Assembly: GCA_964587885.1 (NCBI GenBank)
Contig: CAZPME010000004.1
Coordinates: 50,414-114,413 of the forward strand
DNA: 64,000 bases
Direction: 5' to 3'
Source: UBA60 sp964587885
Lineage (GTDB): Archaea; Thermoplasmatota; Poseidoniia; Poseidoniales; Poseidoniaceae
Part shown: positions 51,801-59,251 of the stretch, one piece after another
How the letters are laid out: each line of letters opens with the position of its first letter
Numbering within the stretch: the stretch's first letter is position 1
Notes under the pieces: generated by a model
The model's input: only the letters and a program-made list of their open reading frames with translations
The model's database searches: none
What the model was told of the DNA's origin: nothing
Position numbers and translations under genes: made by a program

Positions 51801-52868
51801 AAAATAACGGATTCTAGAGATGGCAAAACTCTTTCTTTGGCGAGATGGACGGACAATCAAGTACCTGCAAGTAGTGAGGACATTCCCGAAGAATGGCTTA
51901 ATCCCCTATGCCTTGCAATTGGAGCCGACACCTCAGGTGGTGATGGAGATGGAGACGGAGATGTAGACGGAGCCGGAGACGGAACCGAAAATGAGACCGA
52001 AGCCGAGAGCGACGATTGGTGGGCTGACATCCCAGTCGCCGGTCAAGTAATCGAGAAAATTCAAACTAAATATGGAAAAATGATCAGTGCGGCAATTTTC
52101 GGACTTTCAGTAATTGGCTATGGTTACCGTGTGGTAACAATCCGCTCAGAAATGGTAATGAAGAAACGGATGAAGAAATTCGAGAAGCGTATTAACGCGG
52201 CTAGAACTTCCAGTAGTCTTCGTCGAGTACAGATGGACATTGAAAAAGCCGAAGAAAAGAAATTACTTCCTACAGGTGGCTTTGGTGACCTAATGTCGAT
52301 GATTGAATTACGCGCTGAAGACCTTGGTTTAGCTGAGTTCCTGCCGGATGAAAAATTGGTTGCTGGCGGAACAGGTCTCAGTGATGATGATTTCCGCGAG
52401 GGAATGGATGCAATGCGTGAGGCGCAAGAAGACATGTTATCTGTTGCCGAACAATTGCGCCAACAACGTTCCCAACGCGAGAAGAGCCGAGTTGCGAAGA
52501 AGACCCCAGTCAAGCCTAACGAGGACTTAGTCTCAATGAAGGATATGGCTACTGGCGGAGGTATTAGCCTCCCCTCCTATCATCCAAAGGACTTGAATCG
52601 CGACGGTAAGGTCGATGAAGAGGATGAACGTATATGGGCAGCAATGAGTGAAGAAGAACGTATTTCCCGTAGTTCTAGTCCATTCGCATCCGATGGAATG
52701 ACCTCTCAGATTATAGCCTTCTCAAAACTCCCATCTTCGTCAAAATCACCTTGCAGTTGTGGCTCGCGCAAACCATACCGGAAGTGCCACATGAACAAGG
52801 ATAAGTGCCCATGTGGCAGTGGCAAGAGATTCGTGTCTTGTTGTGCCAAGAAGCGCGGATTCAAGTGA
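48828..52868 (+). CDS. Giant membrane protein: ELWxxDGT propeller, Ig-like repeats, TM, SEC-C tail
   Basis: The 1346-residue protein starts with a hydrophobic export segment. Eight copies of an ELWKSDGTxxGTxMVK repeat and one degenerate copy run to about residue 483, a probable beta-propeller, with very similar DNA between copies. Three Ig-like repeats of about 110 residues with a Cys pair and Gly-rich linkers follow (487-826), then a Cys-containing domain, a membrane span near 1085-1104 and a cytoplasmic coiled region. An EF-hand/dockerin-like DLNRDGKVDEEDERI lies near 1256, and two SEC-C-type zinc knuckles end the protein (KCPCGSGKRFVSCCAKK and a degenerate CSCGSRKPYRKC). SEC-C is usually cytosolic, so the protein could carry a signal or bind a partner inside. 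No close family known to me. Confidence 0.8.
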   Translation: MSSCDNRSAKSNNAQSFIMIFLMLFSSFAVYVVQDMTVTPAILDDNNVVMYDGDFNDAEMVKDIFAAGSSSNPAHQTALGNTLYFTANDGTNGVELWKSDGTSVGTVMVKDIRTGQESSNPAHQTAVGNTLYFQAEGGSNTNDQLWKSDGTSSGTVMVKSFGTISQLTAVGNTLYLLAGTNGRELWKSDGTSSGTVMVKSFSSISQSSLTTVGSTFYFTADDGTNGTELWKSDGTNTGTAMVKDIRSGSNSGLWGGYAYLTAVGSTLYFRANDGTNGYELWKSDGTSNGTMMVKDIYPGGSTFNGLGNYPDLTAVGNTLYFGATDGINGDELWKSDGTSNGTVMVKDINPSGMANSDTGYFRAVGNTLYFDATDGTNGHELWKSDGTPAGTVMVKNINPSGDSDPQRVTEINGMLYFRANDGTNGVELWKSDGTSSGTVMVKDINSGSTDSNPAHLTAVGSSLFFAANDGTNGVELWKATTTSTSSVEVNGNIFWQESSERLNANWNANNMSTSTTYDYDWNVYYFDNDTYTLVEAFNGSFSPTATSHTGGTHHWSINNTNIIRGQTYCVEVTFYLSTTALDNDVSCITIPNGSTGGGDDDVEIGAQLVFDVANSNLELTYDGYNLTTANSYSVNWSLYYHSNGTEIFGNSEGLSPSSPSVTNNFASYPLSNAWISRGLTYCLDINIFDSQWASLSSDTKCATIPNGSNSGGSNETISAQMEFDNQNEKLSFNITADGLTITDSYSVNWSLSYNSNDTEISSDTTPTFSPSTSTHFYELAEFVLSEHITRGLEYCVSVDLINSVGTTLATDSKCVIIPISGGGDGGSNGEPDYWGVDGNSLAQMFPQAALDYVAEDCDGSLTNACANAFGEWCESNSNVPGCEVIESLCEDDEDFIISDHVSNPGLGTNDTLITLQLTQTSEDLAWANLNIVIVGEDGTQYQCRIDGPANQYPCRIHEFGSDDSRWEEGETIHLQEDAQAICDDSGCNLTLKITDSRDGKTLSLARWTDNQVPASSEDIPEEWLNPLCLAIGADTSGGDGDGDGDVDGAGDGTENETEAESDDWWADIPVAGQVIEKIQTKYGKMISAAIFGLSVIGYGYRVVTIRSEMVMKKRMKKFEKRINAARTSSSLRRVQMDIEKAEEKKLLPTGGFGDLMSMIELRAEDLGLAEFLPDEKLVAGGTGLSDDDFREGMDAMREAQEDMLSVAEQLRQQRSQREKSRVAKKTPVKPNEDLVSMKDMATGGGISLPSYHPKDLNRDGKVDEEDERIWAAMSEEERISRSSSPFASDGMTSQIIAFSKLPSSSKSPCSCGSRKPYRKCHMNKDKCPCGSGKRFVSCCAKKRGFK
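49000..50280 (+). repeat. Tandem coding repeats with near-identical DNA
   Basis: The nine propeller units are about 130-150 bp apart and share long stretches of nearly identical DNA, such as the block coding for ELWKSDGTSSGTVMVK. The similarity exceeds what protein conservation requires, which suggests recent duplication or gene conversion between copies. Copy number may differ between strains. Confidence 0.6.
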
Positions 52869-52956
52869 TGCAACCATAGCGGGAAGTCGATTTCCTAGAT
52901 GAGATAATTTGTTGATGGCAGTCGTAAAGATTGAAACCAAACACCCTAAGCAATAG

Positions 52957-53979
52957 ATGATGCGTAGAGTATTGACCCTTCTCGTAATCACCTCGCTTCT
53001 CTTAGCCGGGTGTACAGGAGAGGCCAAGAAAACGCCCCTCAATCCATTGGGTGATGAGGATAATGATGGCCTCTCAAATGGATGGGAGGAAGAACACGGT
53101 CTCGACCCACTCAATGGTTCTGATGCACCGGAATGTATGGGTCTGGTGGAATACTGTCTGCGCACCTATGACAATTTCACTTTCGCTGAAACTCACAATT
53201 CGTTCGCAACCACCGAAGATGATGTGTATTACCCCGCATCGAATCACGAGACAGGCCTTTCGGCACAATGGAATGGTGGTGTGCGTGCCTTCATGCTCGA
53301 CACCTATCAGCGTTCAGATTCAGAAAGTGGGCCTGAAGACGTAGTCTTCTGCCATGGGGATGCTGATGGTATTATCCATCCGTGCACCTATAGTGAGGTC
53401 GATGCTTACGCGTGGCTAAATCAACTAAGTTCTTTCATGGATGATGACCCAACTCAAATTGTGACAATCTTGCTTGAGAATTATGTCTCTTCCAGCAATT
53501 TGGAAATCCTGTTCAATACGACTGGATTGCTCAATAAGACGTATATTCACCAAATATCTGAACCCTGGCCCACACTTGGAGAGATGGTTCTTTCAAACAA
53601 AACTTTGGTGGTATTCTGGGATGATAGTGAAGAGCCGGAGCACCCTTGGTTACACCATGCCTGGACTCATAGTTGGGATACTCCATATGGTGAGAGTAAC
53701 GAAGATGAGATGTCGTGCGATGTTGGCCGAGGTGACATCAACCAGCCAGTGTGGCACTTGAATAACTGGTTATCCAATGCATTGGGATTATCAGACCCAC
53801 AGCGCTCAGAAGATGTGAATGACTACGATAAGTTACTACAGAGAACAATTGATTGTTGGGAAGCAGTAGGCAATAGGCCTACCTTTGTGGCGGTAGATTG
53901 GTGGGAAGATGGCGATGTTGTAGGGGTGGTTGAGGCCATTAATCAGATGGATGATTGGAACTCAACCGTATCTTCATGA
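52957..53979 (+). CDS. PI-PLC-like phosphodiesterase lipoprotein
   Basis: The N-terminal LTLLVITSLLLAGCTG is a lipobox signal, so the protein is probably lipid-anchored outside the cell. After a short Asp-rich linker, FAETHNSFATT carries the His of the PI-PLC X-type active site. FMLDTYQ and VVFCHGDAD provide the metal and substrate-binding strands and the second His, and ILLENY continues the barrel. It belongs to the PLC-like phosphodiesterase (TIM barrel) superfamily. Archaeal membrane lipids include inositol phospholipids, so a lipid substrate is possible. The gene follows the giant SEC-C protein gene on the same strand with a gap of 88 bases. Alternative start at the second Met (52960). 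Confidence 0.78.
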   Translation: MMRRVLTLLVITSLLLAGCTGEAKKTPLNPLGDEDNDGLSNGWEEEHGLDPLNGSDAPECMGLVEYCLRTYDNFTFAETHNSFATTEDDVYYPASNHETGLSAQWNGGVRAFMLDTYQRSDSESGPEDVVFCHGDADGIIHPCTYSEVDAYAWLNQLSSFMDDDPTQIVTILLENYVSSSNLEILFNTTGLLNKTYIHQISEPWPTLGEMVLSNKTLVVFWDDSEEPEHPWLHHAWTHSWDTPYGESNEDEMSCDVGRGDINQPVWHLNNWLSNALGLSDPQRSEDVNDYDKLLQRTIDCWEAVGNRPTFVAVDWWEDGDVVGVVEAINQMDDWNSTVSS

Positions 53980-54069
53980 ACATTTGCTGATTAAGTACAT
54001 GTGATGGAAAAAGAGAAATTATTAGCCAAAACTGATGAACCAGAGATGCCCACTCCTTTCAACCATCAT

Positions 54070-55515
54070 TCAGTACCGGTAGTGTTCGGGCTTGTAAGGC
54101 CCAGACTTTGGCACGTTGAGATATTCTGATTGTTCATCAGTCATGGTGGTCAATTTACAGCCAATCTTTTCCAAGTGTAATCTTGCAACCTCTTCATCAA
54201 GATGCTTTGGTAATATGTAAACATCATTCTCGTAAGTTTCTTTGTTCTTCCAAAGATCCATCTGGGCCAAAGTTTGGTTGGTGAAACTATTGGACATGAC
54301 AAAACTTGGATGCCCAGTTGCACAACCAAGGTTAACCAAGCGACCTGAGGCCAAGAGGAAGATACAATTTCCAGAAGGGAAAGTGAACTTGTCGACTTGA
54401 GGTTTGATATTTAGACAATCAACATCTTCTCGTGCTTCTAAAGCATCGACCTGAATTTCATTGTCAAAATGGCCAATGTTGCAAACAATTGCTTGGTCCT
54501 TCATCGCCTCCATATGCGAAAGAGTGATGACATCTTTGTTCCCAGTGGTAGTAACATAGATGTCTGCAATTCCTAATGTATCTTCGACTATCTGAACTTG
54601 GAAACCTTCCATTGCTGCTTGAAGAGCACAGATTGGATCAATTTCAGTTACGATGACTTTTGCCCCCATTGCCTTCAATGCCTGTGCCGAGCCTTTGCCG
54701 ACATCTCCATAGCCACAAACAACGGCAGTTTTACCTGCAATCATAACGTCAGTAGCGCGCTTTATTCCATCGATAAGTGATTCACGGCAGCCATATAGAT
54801 TGTCGAACTTTGATTTCGTAACCGAATCATTGACATTGATTGCTGGGAAAAGCAAAGATCCTGATTTAACCCATTGGTACAGTCTGTGAACACCAGTTGT
54901 TGTTTCTTCAGAAACTCCCTTGCACTCTTCTACAACTGACTTCCAATAGGAGGGCATTTCGGAATGAATTCTCTTGAGTAAATTCTTGATAACTTGTTCT
55001 TCATGGTTGGAGGTTGGTTCGTCAACCCAATTAGAACCATTTTCTAATTCATAACCACGGTGAAGAAGAAGTGTTGCATCCCCACCATCATCTACGATTA
55101 GTTGAGGGCCAAGTCCATTTCCATGGTCAAGTGCTTTGAATGTACAATCCCAGTATTCTTCCAACGTTTCTCCCTTCCAAGCGAATACTGGAACTCCAGT
55201 TACTGCGATTGCGGCTGCAGCATGGTCTTGTGTAGAGTAAATATTGCAACTTGCCCAACGTACTGTTGCGCCTAGTTCAACTAGAGTCTCAATAAGCACT
55301 GCGGTTTGAACTGTCATATGCAGTGAGCCGGTTACACGCACTCCAGCCAAAGGCTTCTCCGGCGAATATTTTGCACGAACTGCCATTAAACCAGGCATTT
55401 CATGCTCTGCGATGTCAATTTCTTTACGACCCCAGTCTGCAAGACTGATATCAGCTACTTGGTAATCTTCTATCTGCAAATTAATCTCATCCATCAACAT
55501 TGATTCAATCCTCAT
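54070..55515 (-). CDS. ahcY: Adenosylhomocysteinase, long bacterial type
   Basis: Cleaves S-adenosylhomocysteine to adenosine and homocysteine, relieving inhibition of methyltransferases. The substrate domain has VTGSLHMTVQTAVLIETL and NIYSTQDHAAAAI; the NAD-binding loop is VVCGYGDVGKGSAQAL. The protein has the extra segment of about 40 residues around residues 150-195 and the C-terminal tail YKPEHYRY, both present in long bacterial forms but absent from typical archaeal enzymes of about 415 residues. Its ATG overlaps the metK stop (ATGA), indicating co-translation. Methionines at residues 6 and 8 are alternative starts. Confidence 0.95.
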   Translation of the reverse strand: MRIESMLMDEINLQIEDYQVADISLADWGRKEIDIAEHEMPGLMAVRAKYSPEKPLAGVRVTGSLHMTVQTAVLIETLVELGATVRWASCNIYSTQDHAAAAIAVTGVPVFAWKGETLEEYWDCTFKALDHGNGLGPQLIVDDGGDATLLLHRGYELENGSNWVDEPTSNHEEQVIKNLLKRIHSEMPSYWKSVVEECKGVSEETTTGVHRLYQWVKSGSLLFPAINVNDSVTKSKFDNLYGCRESLIDGIKRATDVMIAGKTAVVCGYGDVGKGSAQALKAMGAKVIVTEIDPICALQAAMEGFQVQIVEDTLGIADIYVTTTGNKDVITLSHMEAMKDQAIVCNIGHFDNEIQVDALEAREDVDCLNIKPQVDKFTFPSGNCIFLLASGRLVNLGCATGHPSFVMSNSFTNQTLAQMDLWKNKETYENDVYILPKHLDEEVARLHLEKIGCKLTTMTDEQSEYLNVPKSGPYKPEHYRY

Positions 55516-56762
55516 TGGTTTTGCAGAATAGCAATTTTTGCTTGGTCAATAGATTCCCAGCTGAATCCACCATCATCCTCTGGAACTCTACCAAAGTGTC
55601 CGCCAGCAGCGGTTCTCTTAAAGATTGGTTTGAGCAGTCCGAGTTCTGAAATAATTGCTGCTGGGCGGAAATCGAATGCTTTGCCCAAGCGCTCTGAAAT
55701 TTCGGAATCTGGAATAGTTCCTGTGCCAAATGACTCCACTCTGATGCTGACGGGTTCTGCAACTCCAATTGCATATGCAAGTTGAATTTCGCATTTCTGT
55801 GCAAGTCCTGCAGCGATAATGTGCTTTGCAGCCCAACGCGATGCATAGGCTGCTGACCTGTCTACTTTACTTGGATCCTTGCCGCTGAATGAGCCACCAC
55901 CGTGACGTCCCATGCCACCGTAAGTGTCAACGATAATCTTACGACCAGTTAGGCCAGCATCTGCATGAGGTCCACCTTTTTCAAAGCGCCCTGTACCATT
56001 TACAATTACATTTGTTTGTTCATCTATTAATTGAGATGGAATGACCTTGTTGATGATGTGTTCGACAACTTGGCTCTGGATGTATTGTTGCTCTTTAGAT
56101 TCATCACCATCAAACATATCGCGTAAGTCATCGTGTTGAATCGCAACAACAACAGTATCACAACGGATAGGTTTTCCTTCTTCAGAATATTCAATTGTTA
56201 CTTGGGCCTTAGCATCAGGTCTTGCCCATTCTAGGGTTCCATTCAAACCTGCATCGCTTAGAGCCATGGTCAATCTTTGACTGAGTAATATTGGCAGGGG
56301 CATGTAAAACCCAATCAACTCATCCCATGATTCACTTTCATCTGTTGCATAACCAAACATCAGACCTTGGTCGCCAGCCCCTTGAGATGCAAACATTCCT
56401 TCTCCTTCGGTAACTCCTTGTGAAATATCTCCTGATTGTGTACTGATCAAAACTTGAACTTTACAACTTTCGCTATCGTTTGCGGACATTCCAAAATCAT
56501 GATTTGTATAGCCGATTTCGCTGGCAGTTTCGCGGGCTATTGCCTCGTAGTCAATAGTGTGTCCACCATGAATAGTAATTTCACCTCCGATGACGATATG
56601 AGAACCGTCATCCATTCCTTTAACAAATGTCTCAACCGCAACCCGCGCACGAGGGTCTAGGGATAGACAAGCATCTAGAATTGCATCTGAAATGTTATCG
56701 CAAACCTTGTCAGGATGCCCAGCAGCAACGGATTCGGAGGTAAACAAGTGGTTTTTCCTCAT
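55512..56762 (-). CDS. metK: S-adenosylmethionine synthetase, bacterial type
   Basis: Makes S-adenosylmethionine from methionine and ATP. The motif GHPDKVCDNISDAILD near the start, GAGDQGLMFGYA, the GLTGRKIIVDTYGGMGRHGG segment and the DPSKVDRSAAY P-loop-like element are those of bacterial/eukaryotic MetK. Archaea normally use a very different MAT family. The ATG at 56762 gives 416 residues. An 11-base palindrome lies 7-17 bases upstream. First gene of the metK-ahcY pair. Confidence 0.95.
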   Translation of the reverse strand: MRKNHLFTSESVAAGHPDKVCDNISDAILDACLSLDPRARVAVETFVKGMDDGSHIVIGGEITIHGGHTIDYEAIARETASEIGYTNHDFGMSANDSESCKVQVLISTQSGDISQGVTEGEGMFASQGAGDQGLMFGYATDESESWDELIGFYMPLPILLSQRLTMALSDAGLNGTLEWARPDAKAQVTIEYSEEGKPIRCDTVVVAIQHDDLRDMFDGDESKEQQYIQSQVVEHIINKVIPSQLIDEQTNVIVNGTGRFEKGGPHADAGLTGRKIIVDTYGGMGRHGGGSFSGKDPSKVDRSAAYASRWAAKHIIAAGLAQKCEIQLAYAIGVAEPVSIRVESFGTGTIPDSEISERLGKAFDFRPAAIISELGLLKPIFKRTAAGGHFGRVPEDDGGFSWESIDQAKIAILQNQ

Positions 56763-56768
56763 AGACCC

Positions 56769-56779
56769 GCCGAATCGGC
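56769..56779. promoter_or_regulatory. 11-bp palindrome just upstream of metK
   Basis: GCCGAATCGGC is a perfect palindrome with a single central base, 7 bases before the metK start codon. A TATA-like AAGTATTT on the minus strand lies immediately upstream (about 22 bases from the ATG). It could be an operator at the transcription start. No SAM riboswitch structure is seen. Confidence 0.35.
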
Positions 56780-56829
56780 AAATACTTATCAAAACCTTGC
56801 TAGTTTTTCCTCTTCAATTTCATTGAAAC

Positions 56830-57000
56830 TTGGCTTCAGGTTCCGGCTCCTTAAGTCGAGATGAATTACGTCAGGCGTTACTTGCTGCAACGGTAAGTGC
56901 AAGTTTTACTCTCGAATCATTTGGTATCGAAGGTTTGCACTCAATGACAGAAGAACTATTCAATCAACGCTTATCTCAGTTTAGACAAATGCTCAGTTGA
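56830..57000 (+). CDS. Small ORF, 56 residues
   Basis: A TTG at 56830 opens a frame of 56 codons ending with TGA at 56998-57000, in the gap between the divergent metK start and the convergent thioredoxin stop. The protein is MASGSGSLSRDELRQALLAA followed by a helical segment with ELFNQRLSQFRQML at the end. Composition and codon use look like those of real genes, and an in-frame stop lies two codons upstream, so the TTG is the only early start. No family recognised. Confidence 0.5.
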   Translation: MASGSGSLSRDELRQALLAATVSASFTLESFGIEGLHSMTEELFNQRLSQFRQMLS

Positions 57001-57019
57001 TTTAGAGGGCTACAAACCC

Positions 57020-57349
57020 CTAGAAATCTGTACCCATGGCCGAATCTAGCCATGCATCCAATGTCGGTTTTGGTGCCATACCGGTTCGCTGGTCGACGAC
57101 TTTGCCGTTATGGAAAAGGAATAGGGCCGGAATACCGCGCACACCATTTTTTGCGGCATTCATTGAGTCAGTATCGGTGTTGACTTTGGCTACAACCAAT
57201 GAGTCACGTTCCTTAGCGATACTGGATAGAGAAGGGGCGAGAGCCTTGCATGGGCCGCACCACGGCGCCCAAAAATCGACCAGCACCCACTCGTTATCGG
57301 CTATCACGGAATCAAACTCGGCATCGGTTACTTCTACTGGACTAGACAT
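57020..57349 (-). CDS. trxA: Thioredoxin
   Basis: Protein disulfide reductase of 109 residues. The active site WAPWCGPCKALAPSL places the redox cysteines at 31 and 34, and the cis-Pro loop is RGIPALFLFHNG. The frame continues upstream without similarity; the ATG at 57349 is preceded by GGAGG at ten bases. It is divergent from rpe with about 107 bases between the starts. It may act in oxidative stress defence or as the reductant for ribonucleotide reductase. Confidence 0.95.
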   Translation of the reverse strand: MSSPVEVTDAEFDSVIADNEWVLVDFWAPWCGPCKALAPSLSSIAKERDSLVVAKVNTDTDSMNAAKNGVRGIPALFLFHNGKVVDQRTGMAPKPTLDAWLDSAMGTDF

Positions 57350-57456
57350 GTTGCTCAATCCTCCGGCAGACCGACCATTTATTGACCTTTGTTTCGACAC
57401 TTCCGATACAAAACCACTATGGGCGAATGGTGGGCAAGAGTGATTGAGGCCACCCA

Positions 57457-58134
57457 ATGGAGATAGCGCCGAGTATTTTGACCGCTGATTTCACTCGCCT
57501 AGGAGAAGTGATGGAAGAGTCAACAGCGGCTGGCATATCATGGATTCATTTGGATATCATGGACGGTAATTGGGTTGTTAACAAGACCATCACCTTTGGT
57601 CCCGCAGTAATTCGGTCAATCCGTAATCGGATTGGTAAGGAGGTCTTCCTCGATTGCCACTTAATGATTACAAATGCTGAGCAAACATGGCAACAATATG
57701 CCGATGCTGGGGTGGATTTGGTTATTGCCCACATTGAAGCGGTAGATGATTTCGCGGCTTTGGCTAATGCGATGCATGAATATGGTATTCAGGCGGGAAT
57801 GGTATTCAATCCAGCGACTCCGGTAGAGGAGGTAATTCCTCATCTGTCCTACCTTGATTTAGTATTGGTAATGTCGGTTGTACCAGGTAAGGGTGGCCAA
57901 TCATTCATGCCTGAAGTTGAGAGTAAGATTCGCGCTTTGCGAGCCGCCATCGATGAGCAAAAATCTACAGGTGGTCGCGCGACTAAGATAATGATTGATG
58001 GCGGGATTAAAGCCCACAATATTGCCATGGTCAAAGAATGGGGGGTCGAGGTTGCCGTGGTCGGTTCAGGTCTGATTAACGATAAAGCGAGTATCGCTGA
58101 GAACCTCACTGAAATCCACGCCGCACTTGGGTGA
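57457..58134 (+). CDS. rpe: Ribulose-phosphate 3-epimerase
   Basis: Interconverts ribulose 5-phosphate and xylulose 5-phosphate. TIM-barrel signatures are present: APSILTADF at the start, HLDIMDGNWV with the catalytic Asp, FLDCHLMI, VMSVVPGKGGQSF and MIDGGI with the second Asp. At 225 residues it is standard. Many archaea lack this enzyme and use the ribulose monophosphate route, so its presence suggests at least a partial non-oxidative pentose phosphate path. The next gene starts within or just after its stop. Confidence 0.95.
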   Translation: MEIAPSILTADFTRLGEVMEESTAAGISWIHLDIMDGNWVVNKTITFGPAVIRSIRNRIGKEVFLDCHLMITNAEQTWQQYADAGVDLVIAHIEAVDDFAALANAMHEYGIQAGMVFNPATPVEEVIPHLSYLDLVLVMSVVPGKGGQSFMPEVESKIRALRAAIDEQKSTGGRATKIMIDGGIKAHNIAMVKEWGVEVAVVGSGLINDKASIAENLTEIHAALG

Positions 58135-58141
58135 GTTTAGG

Positions 58142-59251
58142 ATGAAAATCCTCCTCATTACCTCACTCTATCCAATCCCTGATAATCCGGCACGAGGGAT
58201 TTTCATTGCCGATAGAGTGGACTTATTGCGTAAAATGGGTCACGAGGTTAGGGTGTTAAATCCGCTTCCACGCATGTTGCGTATGCATGAATTGCGCCGT
58301 TCAACTTTGAGTGGAGTGGCACGCGCCCCGAAGTACACAACCGAGGATGAGGGGCATATCTACCATCCGAAATATTCCAAATTTCCCGATAACAATCTCA
58401 TGTGGTGGACTCGCCGTTCTATTCTTCGTCTTGTCGGTAAAGTTGAGCGTTGGCTTGATCAGTGGCGCCCTGAAGTGATTTCTTGCCATACAATTTGGCC
58501 GGTGGGTGAGTTGGCAAGTCGGTTAGCCAATCGCTGGGATTGTCCGTGGATTGCTACAGTGCACGGATGGGATTTCGATGTCGGCCTTAATGGTCGTTGT
58601 AAGTCTCATATCAGTGAGTTAGCCAGTGATGCTAACCGGTTAATCGCGGTTAGTGAGAGGCTGGTTGAAGTTGCCAAGGATATCGGCTCCGAAAGTTCGG
58701 AGAGTGCTGGAAGTAATGGTGGCACAATCGAATGCACCTTCATCCCATGCCATTCTGCAGTTGGGAAGGATTGGCGCCAACCTTTACGCAAATATCGTGG
58801 AAATTGGCGCCGCGGCCATCTTGAGGTCTTGTTTCCCGCCAATCCACGCCGGCCAGAAAAGCGTCATCTGTTGGCCTTGAGAGCATTGGCCGAATTGGAA
58901 ACCCGCGGCTGGAATGTAAGTATGGGTGGATTGGCGAATGTGCCACGTCAAATGGTTTTTGATCGTATGGTAAGTTGTGATTTGACCCTTATCACTAGCG
59001 AGCGTGAGGCAGGACCGTTGGTCGCTCGTGAAGCGATTTCCTGTGGATGTCCAGTAGTCGGTGTCGATGTTGGCGACCTAGCAACATGGTTGCCTAAGCA
59101 TAGCATTGCGGAAGATGAAAGCCCGACTTCCATCGCAGATGCGATTGAAGCAACCCTCAGTCAACCCATGACTGATTTTGAATTACCAGAAAAATTCACT
59201 AGCCCAGCAGTAGAGCGTTCGTTGACACAACTATTCACTCAGATTCAGTAA
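58142..59251 (+). CDS. Glycosyltransferase, GT4-like
   Basis: GT-B fold enzyme of about 369 residues. The N-terminal ILLITSLYPIPDNPARGIFI is typical of GT4 family members, TVHGWDFDVGL marks the acceptor side, and the C-terminal EREAGPLVAREAISCGCPVVG has the EX7E donor-binding motif. It probably adds a sugar to a lipid-linked glycan or a surface polysaccharide. The ATG at 58142 is preferred; a TTG at 58127 would overlap the rpe stop. It converges with the flippase gene with a short overlap. Confidence 0.85.
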   Translation: MKILLITSLYPIPDNPARGIFIADRVDLLRKMGHEVRVLNPLPRMLRMHELRRSTLSGVARAPKYTTEDEGHIYHPKYSKFPDNNLMWWTRRSILRLVGKVERWLDQWRPEVISCHTIWPVGELASRLANRWDCPWIATVHGWDFDVGLNGRCKSHISELASDANRLIAVSERLVEVAKDIGSESSESAGSNGGTIECTFIPCHSAVGKDWRQPLRKYRGNWRRGHLEVLFPANPRRPEKRHLLALRALAELETRGWNVSMGGLANVPRQMVFDRMVSCDLTLITSEREAGPLVAREAISCGCPVVGVDVGDLATWLPKHSIAEDESPTSIADAIEATLSQPMTDFELPEKFTSPAVERSLTQLFTQIQ

